Origin: Methylacidimicrobium sp. B4
GTDB lineage: Bacteria; Verrucomicrobiota; Verrucomicrobiia; Methylacidiphilales; Methylacidiphilaceae
Direction of reading: 5' to 3'
NCBI RefSeq assembly: GCF_017310545.1
Contig: NZ_CP066203.1
Coordinates: forward strand, 744,001-808,000
Length of the DNA stretch: 64,000 nucleotides
Shown here: one piece after another, positions 8,481 through 17,679 of the stretch
Layout: every line of letters starts with the position of its first letter
How positions within the stretch are numbered: position 1 is the first letter of the stretch
Program-made: the position numbers and the translations under genes
The notes under the pieces: generated by a model
Told to the model about the DNA's origin: nothing
The model's input: the letters and a program-made list of their open reading frames with translations, nothing else
The model's database searches: none

Positions 8481-9040
8481 TTCTCCCGATCGCTCTTTAC
8501 GGCAACCCGGTCCTTCGCCAAGCCGGGGCGCCCGTTCGCCGCTTCGATCCGAATCTCCGCAAGTTCGCCGAAGAGATGCGCGAGACCATGGTCGCCCATC
8601 ATGGAGTCGGGCTCGCCGCTCAGCAAGTGGGCAAGGCTCTGCTCTTTGCGGTCGTCGACATTACCGCGGCCAAGGCTGCCTCCACGATGGTCGTGGGCGG
8701 CATGCCGGTGCCGGTCGAAGAGCAGATGCCCCTCTTCCTGGCCAACCCCGTGCTCTCGCTGACGAAGTCGAAGGAGATCGGCAACGAGGGCTGCTTGAGC
8801 TTCCCCGGCCTCCGGATCGACGTTCCGCGCTCCCGGCGCGTCTCGGTCCGCGCACAGGATCTCCACGGGAAGCCCCTGGTCTTCGAGGCCAGCGGCTTTC
8901 TCGCCGTGGTCATCCAGCACGAGGTCGATCACCTCTATGGCAGGCTCTTCATCGACTATCTCAAGCCCGCGCAGCGAAAAGAGATCAAGGAGGAGCTCAT
9001 CCGGATCCAGAAAGGACTGCCTGCGGGCACGCCAGACTGA
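8477..9040 (+). CDS. def: Peptide deformylase
   Basis: A 187-residue enzyme that removes the N-formyl group from nascent proteins. All three metal and active-site motifs are present: GVGLAAQQ, EGCLSFP and QHEVDHL; the Cys and two His bind the metal and the Glu is catalytic. An insertion (about residues 58-75, around ASTMVVGGMPVPVEEQ) is longer than in E. coli. The GTG start overlaps the exbD stop by four bases, typical of coupling. The gene ends in a perfect inverted repeat shared with the convergent glutaredoxin gene. Confidence 0.95.
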   Translation: MILPIALYGNPVLRQAGAPVRRFDPNLRKFAEEMRETMVAHHGVGLAAQQVGKALLFAVVDITAAKAASTMVVGGMPVPVEEQMPLFLANPVLSLTKSKEIGNEGCLSFPGLRIDVPRSRRVSVRAQDLHGKPLVFEASGFLAVVIQHEVDHLYGRLFIDYLKPAQRKEIKEELIRIQKGLPAGTPD

Positions 9041-9059
9041 GGGTGGCGCTCACCCTCAG
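9037..9059. terminator. Stem-loop between convergent def and glutaredoxin genes
   Basis: CTGAGGGTG (9037-9045) and CACCCTCAG (9051-9059) form a perfect 9-bp stem with a 5-base loop. It starts at the def stop codon and lies just before the stop of the convergent gene at 9066. No T-run follows on either strand, so it is a possible bidirectional terminator or mRNA 3' stabiliser rather than a classical intrinsic terminator. Confidence 0.4.
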
Positions 9060-9065
9060 CGCGGA

Positions 9066-9311
9066 TCAGGATAGATCCTTGTCGCGGAGGAAGGCCTCGA
9101 GCTCCTCGGCGCCGAAGTCGGCAAGCACCTCGTCTCCCCATTCCATGGTCGGCGCGCGTGACTGGCCGGAAATCGCCTTCATCCGGCGATAGGCCTCCGA
9201 ATTGCGCAGGACATCGAAACGGTCGTAGGAGATCCCATACCGCTGGAGCACGGCCTCCACTTCGACGCACCAAGGACAACCCGTTTTCACGTAGAGAGTG
9301 ACTCGTTGCAT
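9066..9311 (-). CDS. Glutaredoxin-like protein
   Basis: An 81-residue single-domain thioredoxin-fold protein. The active site KTGCPWCVEVE has a CPWC redox pair near the N-terminus. APTMEW provides the cis-Pro region (usually VP), and the C-terminus ELEAFLRDKDLS resembles small glutaredoxins such as NrdH or Grx. It would reduce disulfides or glutathione-mixed disulfides in the cytoplasm; its specific partner is unknown. The ATG at 9311 is the only start that leaves the first strand intact. It is convergent with def. Confidence 0.85.
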   Translation of the reverse strand: MQRVTLYVKTGCPWCVEVEAVLQRYGISYDRFDVLRNSEAYRRMKAISGQSRAPTMEWGDEVLADFGAEELEAFLRDKDLS

Positions 9312-9408
9312 GGATCAAAACAGCTTTACACTCACATTCATTTCCTTCGCCGAACTCGCTTTCCCTTCCGTCGCAGAGAGTCGTCGAGAACTCGGGAGAG
9401 AGGACGGT

Positions 9409-10224
9409 TCAGACGGCAAGCCGACCGAGGATCTCGGCGAGCGGCGCCTGCAGTCCGGTAAAGAACGGGCCGAACTCCCCATAACGGGCACTCACCGGAT
9501 CGAAGCGCATCTCCGCCACGATCGCCTTCACATCAAAGGGGTCGTGGGCAAACAGGGTGACTCCCCACTCCCAGTCGTCCAATCCGGTCGAGCCCGTGAC
9601 GTACTGGATCACTCGGCCAGCGTAGCGCCGACCGACCAGCGCGTGCCCTTGCATCAGCTCCTTCCTTTCCGCAAAGGGGAGAGCATACCAGTTGGCACCC
9701 GCCTCTCTCTTCTTGTTCATGGGATAGAAGGCGAAGAAGCGCCAGTCCGGCAGGGTCGGATAGAGGCGGACCTCGGTATAGCGGTGCATCCGCTCGCGAA
9801 AAGAGCCCATCTTCTCCTCGAACTCGGGCGAACCAGGGACGAGCCCCTCCTGAGAGGAGAGCTGATCGGCATGTTCCTCTTCGGAGGGGGTGTAGTCGGA
9901 GCGCTCGGTCATGGAGAAAAAGGAAAAGACCTTCTTCCACCCGTGGCGACCGAGCAGCGCGGCAAGGCGCTTCTCCCATCCGTGCAGCCGGTGGAGGTCC
10001 GGGGAGAAAAAGAGGAAGCCGAGGTCGGCCCTTCCGATCAGGGAAAGCGTCGCCGCTTGGCTGCGATCCGCCGCCCGGGCTTCGGTGACCAACGCCTCCA
10101 GGCCTCCGAGCAGCGTCTTGGACGACCCCGCCCCCGCAGCCTCTCCCGCCGCGAATTGATAAAAAAGATGCAGGACGAAAAGTCCCTCCTTTGGCTCGAG
10201 CTTCTCGATGGTTGCTTGGCTCAC
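9409..10224 (-). CDS. chdC: Coproheme decarboxylase-like protein (ChdC/HemQ, chlorite dismutase family)
   Basis: A protein of about 271 residues matching the HemQ/ChdC family. It contains RYTEVRLYPTLPDWRFFAFYP, then NWYALPFAERKELMQGH, GRRYAGRVIQYVTGSTGLDD and EWGVTLFAHDPFDVK (heme-binding core). HemQ decarboxylates coproheme III to heme b in the coproporphyrin-dependent pathway; chlorite dismutases share the fold. The match in the C-terminal half favours ChdC. The GTG at 10224 (MSQATIEKLEPKEG) fits the family start. An upstream in-frame TTG at 10263 adds 13 residues. No other heme gene is adjacent. Confidence 0.82.
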   Translation of the reverse strand: MSQATIEKLEPKEGLFVLHLFYQFAAGEAAGAGSSKTLLGGLEALVTEARAADRSQAATLSLIGRADLGFLFFSPDLHRLHGWEKRLAALLGRHGWKKVFSFFSMTERSDYTPSEEEHADQLSSQEGLVPGSPEFEEKMGSFRERMHRYTEVRLYPTLPDWRFFAFYPMNKKREAGANWYALPFAERKELMQGHALVGRRYAGRVIQYVTGSTGLDDWEWGVTLFAHDPFDVKAIVAEMRFDPVSARYGEFGPFFTGLQAPLAEILGRLAV

Positions 10225-10344
10225 AACCCATGGATCTTTGCGGAAAACGGCGCAGAATGCCAATCGAAACTCTCTCCCGCCCCCCCCTCGCCGGCAGGAG
10301 CCCGTTGCAGGACATCGGCCCTTCTGGTATTGTTCGCAAGCAGC

Positions 10345-11295
10345 ATGGACAGATCCCGCCAGGGCGGCCTACCCGATCCGGCTTTTCCCCACTTCGGCTC
10401 CCGAGGAGAGATCTCCCTTCCTCCCTGGGGACATCCTCCCCCGCCCGGCTCCGCAACCTCCCTGCCGCACGACACGGCACCGGAAGTCTCCGAAGCCCCG
10501 GGGCACGAGAGGGAGGCCCACTTGGTCCAGCCCCGGGTCCTCCACCGAGCCGAAGGGGAGGAAGAGGACGGGATCTACCCCCTCTCCGCAAAGGGGCTCG
10601 TCAAGCAGTTCGGCCACAGGCGCGTCGTCAACGGAGTCGATCTGCACATCGCACGGGGCGAGATCGTGGGCCTCCTGGGCCCCAACGGGGCTGGGAAGAC
10701 GACCACCTTTTACATGCTCGTCGGCCTCATCCAGCCGACGCAGGGCGAGGTCTTCATCGACGGACAGAGGGTCACGCAGATGCCGATGCATCGGCGGGCG
10801 CGGAAGGGACTCGGCTACCTTCCGCAGGAAGAGTCGATCTTCCGCAAGCTGACCGTCGAGGAGAACCTGATGGCGATCCTGGACTTTCTCGACGTCGACG
10901 CCGAGGAGCGCGAGACCCGATGCGAGGCGCTCCTCGAGGACTTCGGCATCGCCCATCTCCGCCGGACCATGGCCCTGGCCCTGAGCGGCGGCGAAAAGCG
11001 ACGGCTGACCATCGCCCGAGCCCTGGCAACGGCTCCGACGGTCCTTCTGCTCGACGAACCGTTCAGCGGTGTCGATCCGCTGGCGGTCGACGACCTGCAG
11101 CAGATCGTGCTCGGCCTGCGCAACCGGGGCTTGAGCGTGCTCATCAGCGACCACAACGTGCGGGAAACCCTCGCCATCGTCGATCGTGCCTACCTCGTCT
11201 GCGAGGGACGCGTGATGAGCCATGGATCGAGCGAGTTCCTGATCAACGATCCGGTGACCCGCGAGCTCTACCTCGGTCCCCGCTTCTCGATGTGA
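10345..11295 (+). CDS. lptB: Lipopolysaccharide export ABC transporter ATP-binding protein LptB
   Basis: An ATPase powering LPS transport from the inner membrane with LptFG. Walker A GPNGAGKTTT, a Q-loop region (YLPQEESIF), signature LSGGEKRRLTIARAL, Walker B VLLLDEPFSGVDP and the H-loop SDHNVRETL are all present. LptB proteins are about 240 residues. This ATG gives 316 residues with a Pro/Gly-rich N-terminal extension of about 75. A TTG at 10522 in the same frame has a perfect GGAGG five bases upstream and would give 257 residues, so the true start is uncertain. The last codons overlap the GTG of prmA. Confidence 0.9.
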   Translation: MDRSRQGGLPDPAFPHFGSRGEISLPPWGHPPPPGSATSLPHDTAPEVSEAPGHEREAHLVQPRVLHRAEGEEEDGIYPLSAKGLVKQFGHRRVVNGVDLHIARGEIVGLLGPNGAGKTTTFYMLVGLIQPTQGEVFIDGQRVTQMPMHRRARKGLGYLPQEESIFRKLTVEENLMAILDFLDVDAEERETRCEALLEDFGIAHLRRTMALALSGGEKRRLTIARALATAPTVLLLDEPFSGVDPLAVDDLQQIVLGLRNRGLSVLISDHNVRETLAIVDRAYLVCEGRVMSHGSSEFLINDPVTRELYLGPRFSM

Positions 11296-12173
11296 ACGAG
11301 CCAGCACTCCTCTGGATATGGAGCCGGCTCGTTTCGGCCAAGATGGCCGACTGCTGGGTCGAGCGTCTCCACTTCCTCGGGGAGGGCAGGCTTGCCCTCC
11401 ACCGTCTGGCGGGCCGCCCGACCGTCCGGCTGGAGGCCTACCTGCCCGACCTTTCCGCGGGCCACGATCTCCTCGCCCGGTACGGGGGAAAGCTTCGAAA
11501 GGTCCCCTCCGCGGGCTCGGTCCCCGCTCTACCGGGCAAGCCGATCCGCATCGGGGGAAAGCTCCGGATCCTGACGGAGACAGAAGCCGGCACCCCCGCC
11601 CATGACCCTTCCGGAAATCATCCCCTCTCTCTGGTCATTCCGGCGGGAATGGCCTTCGGCACCGGACGGCATGCCACGACCGGGATGCTCCTGAGGGAGA
11701 TGGCCGCACTCCCCGATTGGCGGGGAAGCCGCGTGCTCGACATCGGAACCGGCAGCGGGATTTTGGCGCTGGCCGCCCGGCGCCTGGGAGCGACCCGCAT
11801 CTGGGCGCTCGACACCGACCCCTCCGCCCTCGAGGTCGCCCGCCAGAACGAAGGGGCCAACTTTGCTGCAGCCGCCATCCGCTGGATCGAAGCCGATCTG
11901 GCCCGCTGGCGCTCCCGGGTGCGGTTCGAGCGGATCCTCGCCAACCTCTTCCTGATGCCCCTGCTGCAAGGAGCGGCCCGGCTCGCGGCCTGGCTCGCCC
12001 CCCAGGGCGTACTCCTGGTGAGCGGCCTGCTTCGGGAGCAGGCTCCGGAGGTCGAGGCGCGTTTCCGGGCAGAAGGTCTTTCCCTCCACAGGAGGAAACG
12101 CCGGGGCAACTGGATCATGCTCCGCTTCGGTGCGCCGGGGCATTGTCATTCGACGGGAGCCCCGCTACCTTGA
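11292..12173 (+). CDS. prmA: Ribosomal protein L11 methyltransferase (PrmA)
   Basis: A 293-residue class I SAM methyltransferase. PMAFGTGRHATT-like text (PAGMAFGTGRHATTGMLLRE) is the family hallmark. It is followed by the SAM-binding LDIGTGSGILALAA, and by ILANLFLMPLL in place of the usual NPPY-like NI(L)ANIL motif. PrmA trimethylates lysines and the N-terminus of ribosomal protein L11. The GTG start overlaps the lptB stop by four bases (GTGA). An ATG at 11343 is an alternative that would shorten the N-terminal substrate domain. The C-terminus ends just before the helicase gene. Confidence 0.88.
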   Translation: MNEPALLWIWSRLVSAKMADCWVERLHFLGEGRLALHRLAGRPTVRLEAYLPDLSAGHDLLARYGGKLRKVPSAGSVPALPGKPIRIGGKLRILTETEAGTPAHDPSGNHPLSLVIPAGMAFGTGRHATTGMLLREMAALPDWRGSRVLDIGTGSGILALAARRLGATRIWALDTDPSALEVARQNEGANFAAAAIRWIEADLARWRSRVRFERILANLFLMPLLQGAARLAAWLAPQGVLLVSGLLREQAPEVEARFRAEGLSLHRRKRRGNWIMLRFGAPGHCHSTGAPLP

Positions 12174-12180
12174 TCCGACC

Positions 12181-14082
12181 GTGATTGACTACGGAAAGCT
12201 CCTCAACGAAGAGCAGCGCCAGGCGGTAACCGCCGCTCCCGCGCCGATCCTGGTCGTGGCGGGGGCCGGCAGCGGAAAGACCCGGGCGCTCACCTACCGG
12301 GTCGCCTACCTCCTGGACAACGGCGTCGAGCCCTCCCGTATCCTTCTGGCCACCTTCACCAACAAGGCCGCCCGGCAGATGCTCGAGCGGGTCGCCCGAC
12401 TGATTCCTCACGGGACCGAGGCGATCTGGGGCGGGACCTTCCACCATATTGCGCACCGGCTTCTCCGCCGCCACGCCTCGCTGGCGGGCTACGACCCGAG
12501 CTTCACGATCCTGGACCGCTCCGATTCGGCCGAGCTCCTGTCCGAATGCTACGAGGAGCTCAAGCTCTCCCGCAGCGAGCTCCACTTCCCGCGACGCGAG
12601 GGAGCCCTCGAGATCTTCGGGCTGGCGGCCAACCGGGAGATACCGCTGGAAACCCTGATCGCCGAGGAGTTTCCGCATTTCGCCGAGCGGACCGACCGCC
12701 TGATCGAGCTCGCACGCCTCTACCGCAAGCGCAAGCAGAAGGCATCGGCGGTCGACTACGACGACCTTCTCTCGGAAGCCGCCCGGCTCCTCCGCGAGCA
12801 GGAAGCGCTCCGGGAGGAATACCAGGACCACTTCCACCACATCCTCGTCGACGAATATCAGGATACAAGCCGGCTGCAGGCCGACTTCATCCACCTTTTG
12901 GCCTCCGGACACCGGCAGATCATGGCTGTCGGGGACGACGCCCAATCGATCTACTCCTGGCGCGGGGCCGACATCCGGAATATGCTCTCCTTTCCCGAGC
13001 GCTACCCCGACTCCCGGATCCTCTACCTGCGGGCCAACTATCGCAGCACCCCCGAAATTCTGTCCTTGGCCAACGCGGCCATCGCGGCGAACCGCTTTCA
13101 GTTCCCGAAGGAGCTCGCTCCGGTGCGGCAGGGCCAACGGCTCAAGCCCTCGGTCGTCTGCTGCCCGACCGCCAACGCGCAGGCCTCCTTCGTCGCCTCC
13201 CAGATCCAGGAGCTGCGAAGGGAGGGGATCCCGTGGAACGAGATCGCCATCCTCTATCGCGCGCATTTCCATGCCCTCGAGCTCCAGCTCGAGCTCACTC
13301 GGGCGGGCATCCCCTTCGCCATCACCAGCGGCCTCCGCTTCTTCGAGCAGGCCCACCTGAAAGACGTCGCCGCCTTCCTGCGGCTGGCAACCAACCCGCG
13401 CGACTCGGTCGCCTTTGCCCGGCTCGTCCGGATGTTCCCGGGAGTCGGGGAGAAGACCGCGGGGCGCCTCTGGGAAGAATTTTCCCGAACGGGGGACCTC
13501 GCCTCCGTCGCTCCGCCCAAGGCCTCGGCCACCCTATGGAAGGAGTGGGTCGCCCTCCAGCGGGAGATCGCCTCGCCCGAGCTACGGCGAGAGCCCGCAG
13601 CGCAAATCGAGAAGGTGATCCACACCTTCTATCGCACCTACGTCGAATCGCAGCATGCGGACGCCGCCCACCGGTTGGAGGACCTCTCCCAGCTCGTCTC
13701 GTTTGCCGCCGAGTTCCCCGATACCGAAAGCCTGCTCACCCAGCTCACCCTCTTGACCAACACCGATCGCTCCGACGCGCGGGAGGGGGTCCAGCTCTCC
13801 ACCATCCACCAGGCCAAGGGCCTCGAATGGCGGGCGGTCTTCGTGATCATGCTGGCCGATGGCCTCTTCCCCTCGGGCCGCTCCGCCGAATCGCTCCTGG
13901 GGGAAGAGGAGGAACGCCGGCTCTTCTACGTGGCGACGACCCGCGCCCAGGATCATCTTTTCCTGGTCTATCCCCGCTACCGCGCCTCCCATTATGGGGA
14001 AAATTCGCTCCGCCCCTCGCGCTTCCTTGCGGAGATTCCCCGCGAGCTTTACAGCGATGTCCGCGCCTCGCGCACGGGATGA
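12181..14082 (+). CDS. UvrD/Rep/PcrA-family ATP-dependent DNA helicase
   Basis: A 633-residue superfamily 1A 3'-5' helicase. Motifs in order: Q motif LNEEQRQAV, motif I AGAGSGKT, motif Ia ATFTNKAA, motif II DEYQDTS, motif III VGDDAQSIYSWRGAD, motif IV RANYRSTPEIL, motif V STIHQAKGLEW and motif VI RRLFYVATTRA. Length is slightly below UvrD/PcrA (about 720), with a shorter C-terminal tail, nearer Rep. It probably acts in repair or replication restart. The GTG at 12181 begins right at the Q motif; an upstream GTG at 12130 would overlap prmA. The gene is codirectional with dnaE. Confidence 0.92.
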   Translation: MIDYGKLLNEEQRQAVTAAPAPILVVAGAGSGKTRALTYRVAYLLDNGVEPSRILLATFTNKAARQMLERVARLIPHGTEAIWGGTFHHIAHRLLRRHASLAGYDPSFTILDRSDSAELLSECYEELKLSRSELHFPRREGALEIFGLAANREIPLETLIAEEFPHFAERTDRLIELARLYRKRKQKASAVDYDDLLSEAARLLREQEALREEYQDHFHHILVDEYQDTSRLQADFIHLLASGHRQIMAVGDDAQSIYSWRGADIRNMLSFPERYPDSRILYLRANYRSTPEILSLANAAIAANRFQFPKELAPVRQGQRLKPSVVCCPTANAQASFVASQIQELRREGIPWNEIAILYRAHFHALELQLELTRAGIPFAITSGLRFFEQAHLKDVAAFLRLATNPRDSVAFARLVRMFPGVGEKTAGRLWEEFSRTGDLASVAPPKASATLWKEWVALQREIASPELRREPAAQIEKVIHTFYRTYVESQHADAAHRLEDLSQLVSFAAEFPDTESLLTQLTLLTNTDRSDAREGVQLSTIHQAKGLEWRAVFVIMLADGLFPSGRSAESLLGEEEERRLFYVATTRAQDHLFLVYPRYRASHYGENSLRPSRFLAEIPRELYSDVRASRTG

Positions 14083-14154
14083 AGGCCGCGAGGAGAGGCG
14101 AAAAAAGCGTTTCGCGCGAAGGTGCTCCGATCGAGTAGGGTTGCACCACCGATC

Positions 14155-17100
14155 ATGGCGTCCACCGATTTTGTTCACCTCCACGTCCACTCCGACTATA
14201 GCCTGCTCGACGCGACCTGTCGGATTCCGCGGCTCGCCCAGGCCGCGCGCGAGGCGGGCATGTCGGCGGTTGCCCTGACCGACCATGGCAACCTGTTCGG
14301 CGCCATTGAATTCTACAAGGCCTGCCGGTCAGCCGGGATCCAGCCGATCCTCGGATGCGAGGCCTACCTGGCTCGAGAGAGCCGTTTTGCCCGGACGGGC
14401 GGCCAATCCGAAACGAGCCACATGACCCTTCTGGTTCGGAACGAGGAGGGCTATCACAACCTCCTTCGCCTGGCGACCGCCGCCTACTTGGAGGGCTTTT
14501 ACTACAAGCCCCGGATCGACAAGGAGCTTCTGCGTGAGCACGGGAAAGGGCTGATCGGGACGACCGGCTGCCTCAAGGGAGAGGTCCCGCAGCGCCTCCT
14601 CGAGGGAGACCTCGATGGCGCACGCCGGACGATCGAGACGCTCGCCTCCGGCTTCGAGCCCGGCTGCTTCTATCTCGAAATCCAGAACCACGGGCTGCCC
14701 GAGGAAGAGATCGTCCGGGATGGCCTCGCCCGGCTCTCCCGCGAGACGGGCCTTCCCCTGGTCGCCACCAACGACGTTCACTACCTGCACAAGGAGGATG
14801 CCGCCGCCCACGACGCGCTCCTCTGCATCGGGACCGGGGCCCGGCTGACCGATAGCGCGCGCAAGCGCTACGGGGCCCCCGAGTTCTACTTCAAGTCGGC
14901 CGAGGAGATGGCGAGCCTCTTCCCCGACCATCCCGAGGCCTTGGCCAACACGGTCCGGATCGCCGAGAGCTGCCGGCTCGAGATCCCGCTCGGAGCCAAC
15001 CGCTACCCCTCCTTCCCCCCGCCCGAGGGCCAGAGCCAGGCGGGCTACCTGCGGGATCTCTGCGCAAGGGGCCTGGAGGCCCGCTACGGAAGCCCGAGCG
15101 AGGAGTTGCGGCGACGGCTCGACTACGAGCTCGGAGTGATCGAGAAGACCGGATTCGTCAGCTACTTTCTCATCGTCTGGGACTTCATCGACCACGCCAA
15201 GAGGCGGGGCATTCCCGTGGGGCCGGGCCGCGGAAGCGCGGCCGGCAGCCTAGTCGCCTATGCGCTCGGGATCACCGACATCGATCCGATCCGCTATGGG
15301 CTCGTCTTCGAGCGTTTCCTCAATCCGGAACGGATCTCCCCTCCGGATATCGACATCGACTTCTGCTATACCCGCCGTCCCGAGGTGATCGACTATGTCC
15401 GCAAGAAGTACGGCGAAGGCTCGGTCGCCCAGATCATCACTTTTGGCACGCTCGGAGCCAAGATGGCGGTGCGGGACGTCGCCCGCGTCCTCGGGCTCTC
15501 CTACGGGCAGGCCGATCGCCTGGCCAAGATGATCCCGACCGATCCCTCGATGACCCTGGAGCGGGCGCTGCGGGAGAGTGGCGACCTCCGTTCCGAGAGC
15601 GAGCACGACGAGGATGCGCGGGAGGTATTGCGGCTCGCCCAATGCCTGGAGGGATTGACGCGCCAGCCGGGTGTCCATGCCGCCGGGGTGGTGATCGCCC
15701 CCGCCGATCTCGTGGAGTTCGTCCCGCTCGCCCGGGGCGAGCAGGGCGAAACGGTCACCCAGTGGTCGATGGAGCCGCTCGCCGACATTGGCCTGCTCAA
15801 GATGGACTTCCTCGGGCTCAAGACGCTCACGGTGATCGCGGATGCGCTCGCGGCAATCCGGGAGCACACCGGCCTCCGGCTCGAACCGGGCTCCATCCCC
15901 CTCGACGACACCCTCACCTACGACTCGCTCTCCGCCGGAAGGACCGTGGGCATCTTCCAGCTCGAGTCTCCCGGCATGCTCGATCTCTGCCGCCGGCTCA
16001 AGCCGCGCAACATCGAGGATGTGATCGCGCTCGTGGCGCTCTACCGCCCGGGACCGATGGAGAACATTCCAGCCTACGCCGACCGGAAGCTCGGCAAGAT
16101 CCCGATCGAGTATGCCCACCCCCTGCTCGAGCCGATCCTCAAGGACACCTACGGGGTGATGATCTACCAGGAGCAGGTCATGCAGGCGGCGAGCCTTCTC
16201 GCCGGCTACTCGCTCGGGCAGGCTGACCTCTTGCGGCGCGCCATGGGAAAGAAGAAGCCGGAGGAGATGCGCAAGCACCGGGACCTCTTCGTCCGCGGCT
16301 GCTGGGAAAGGAACCGGATTCCGGAAGAGCAGGCCGGAAGGATCTTCGACACGCTCGAAAAGTTCGCGGGCTACGGCTTCAACAAGGCCCACAGCGCCTG
16401 CTACGGGCTCCTCGCCTACCAGACCGCCTATCTGAAGGCCCACTACCCCGTCTATTTCCTGAGCGCCCTGCTCTCCAACGAAATGGGGGAGAGCGACAAG
16501 GTCGCCTCCCTGGTCGCTGAGGCGGCCCGGATGGGCATCCCCGTCCTCGGGCCAGACGTCAACCGGAGCGAGGCCCGCTTCACGGTCGAAGGCGGGGGAA
16601 TCCGGTGGGGCCTGGCCGCGATCAAGAACGTCGGCGTCGGCATCGCGGAGGGTCTCGTCCAGGCGCGGAAGCAGAAGGCCTTCTCCTCCTTGGCCGATCT
16701 CTGCCTGCGCACGACCGGCAGGACGCTCAACCACAAGCTCTTGGAGAGCCTGATCAAGGCGGGGGCCTGCGACGGCTTCGGCCGCTCGCGCGCCCAGCTC
16801 TGCTCCGAGATCGACCTGTCCCTCTCCTCGGCGTCGACGGCGGCCCGGGAGCGAGCCGAGGGACAAGGGTCGCTCTTCGACCTTTCCGTCGCGCCGGCGC
16901 AGAATCGGGAGGAGATGGGGCTTCCCGAGTTTCCCACCTCGCAAAAGCTCCGTTTCGAGAAGGAGCTCCTGGGCGTCTATCTCTCGGGCCACCCGGTCGA
17001 GGAGTTCCGGAGCCAGCTCCGCCCCTTCCAGACTGCGGAGATCGGAGCCCTCTCCTCCCTTGCCGATGGCGCCCCGGTTCGGCTCGCCGGCATCGTCGGC

Positions 17101-17679
17101 CGCATCGAGGTGCGGACGTCGAGCCGCGACGGGCGTCCCTTCGCCCGGCTCCAGATTGAAGATTCGACGGGTTCGGTGGAAGCGATCGTCTTCCCCGATC
17201 TCTACGCCTCCCTTGCCAAGGGGTGGGAGCCGGGCGAGCTGGCGATCCTGGCGGGCACGGTTTCCCGGCGGGACAACGGGACGAGCGTGCGGACCACCGA
17301 GCTTCTGTCGCTGCCGGAGGCCTGCGAAGGGCTCGCCCAAGCCCTGCTCCTCCACCTCTCCCTCGACCGCTGGACCTCGGAACGCTGGCAGGAGCTGGCC
17401 GGCATTCTCCGGCAGTGGCCGGGAAGGCTCGCCGTGCGCCTCCATTGCCGGCGAGCCGACGGAGCCTGGGTCGAGATCGAGCCCTCGCGAAAATTTTTTG
17501 TCCAGGCGACGCCCCCGCTCCTCGCCGCCCTCGAGGAGCTGCTCGGCTCGGATGGGGTCGAGCTTCAGGTCTCCTCCCCCATTCCGAGGCGCGGCAGCTC
17601 CCGTCGGCGGAGCCGGGAGGAGCGGCCGAGCGCTTCCTCTCGTCCCGCCTCCTCTTCTTCTCTACATTCCTCTCCATGA
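14155..17679 (+). CDS. dnaE: DNA polymerase III alpha subunit
   Basis: A 1174-residue replicative polymerase. The N-terminal PHP domain begins FVHLHVHSDYSLLD and includes LTDHGNLFGA. The Pol C palm has the aspartates in PPDIDIDFCYTRRPE (about 395-410). A tandem helix-hairpin-helix and an OB-fold region (RLAGIVGRIEVRTSSRDGRP, about 975-995) follow, in normal order. The ATG at 14155 starts the PHP domain; an earlier TTG is discarded. The stop codon overlaps the aroB start (ATGA). It forms a tight run with aroB and dprA. Confidence 0.97.
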   Translation: MASTDFVHLHVHSDYSLLDATCRIPRLAQAAREAGMSAVALTDHGNLFGAIEFYKACRSAGIQPILGCEAYLARESRFARTGGQSETSHMTLLVRNEEGYHNLLRLATAAYLEGFYYKPRIDKELLREHGKGLIGTTGCLKGEVPQRLLEGDLDGARRTIETLASGFEPGCFYLEIQNHGLPEEEIVRDGLARLSRETGLPLVATNDVHYLHKEDAAAHDALLCIGTGARLTDSARKRYGAPEFYFKSAEEMASLFPDHPEALANTVRIAESCRLEIPLGANRYPSFPPPEGQSQAGYLRDLCARGLEARYGSPSEELRRRLDYELGVIEKTGFVSYFLIVWDFIDHAKRRGIPVGPGRGSAAGSLVAYALGITDIDPIRYGLVFERFLNPERISPPDIDIDFCYTRRPEVIDYVRKKYGEGSVAQIITFGTLGAKMAVRDVARVLGLSYGQADRLAKMIPTDPSMTLERALRESGDLRSESEHDEDAREVLRLAQCLEGLTRQPGVHAAGVVIAPADLVEFVPLARGEQGETVTQWSMEPLADIGLLKMDFLGLKTLTVIADALAAIREHTGLRLEPGSIPLDDTLTYDSLSAGRTVGIFQLESPGMLDLCRRLKPRNIEDVIALVALYRPGPMENIPAYADRKLGKIPIEYAHPLLEPILKDTYGVMIYQEQVMQAASLLAGYSLGQADLLRRAMGKKKPEEMRKHRDLFVRGCWERNRIPEEQAGRIFDTLEKFAGYGFNKAHSACYGLLAYQTAYLKAHYPVYFLSALLSNEMGESDKVASLVAEAARMGIPVLGPDVNRSEARFTVEGGGIRWGLAAIKNVGVGIAEGLVQARKQKAFSSLADLCLRTTGRTLNHKLLESLIKAGACDGFGRSRAQLCSEIDLSLSSASTAARERAEGQGSLFDLSVAPAQNREEMGLPEFPTSQKLRFEKELLGVYLSGHPVEEFRSQLRPFQTAEIGALSSLADGAPVRLAGIVGRIEVRTSSRDGRPFARLQIEDSTGSVEAIVFPDLYASLAKGWEPGELAILAGTVSRRDNGTSVRTTELLSLPEACEGLAQALLLHLSLDRWTSERWQELAGILRQWPGRLAVRLHCRRADGAWVEIEPSRKFFVQATPPLLAALEELLGSDGVELQVSSPIPRRGSSRRRSREERPSASSRPASSSSLHSSP

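Noticed and set aside
15250-17445. 731-codon open frame on the minus strand
   Set aside because: It is antisense to dnaE and compositionally biased. dnaE is certain.
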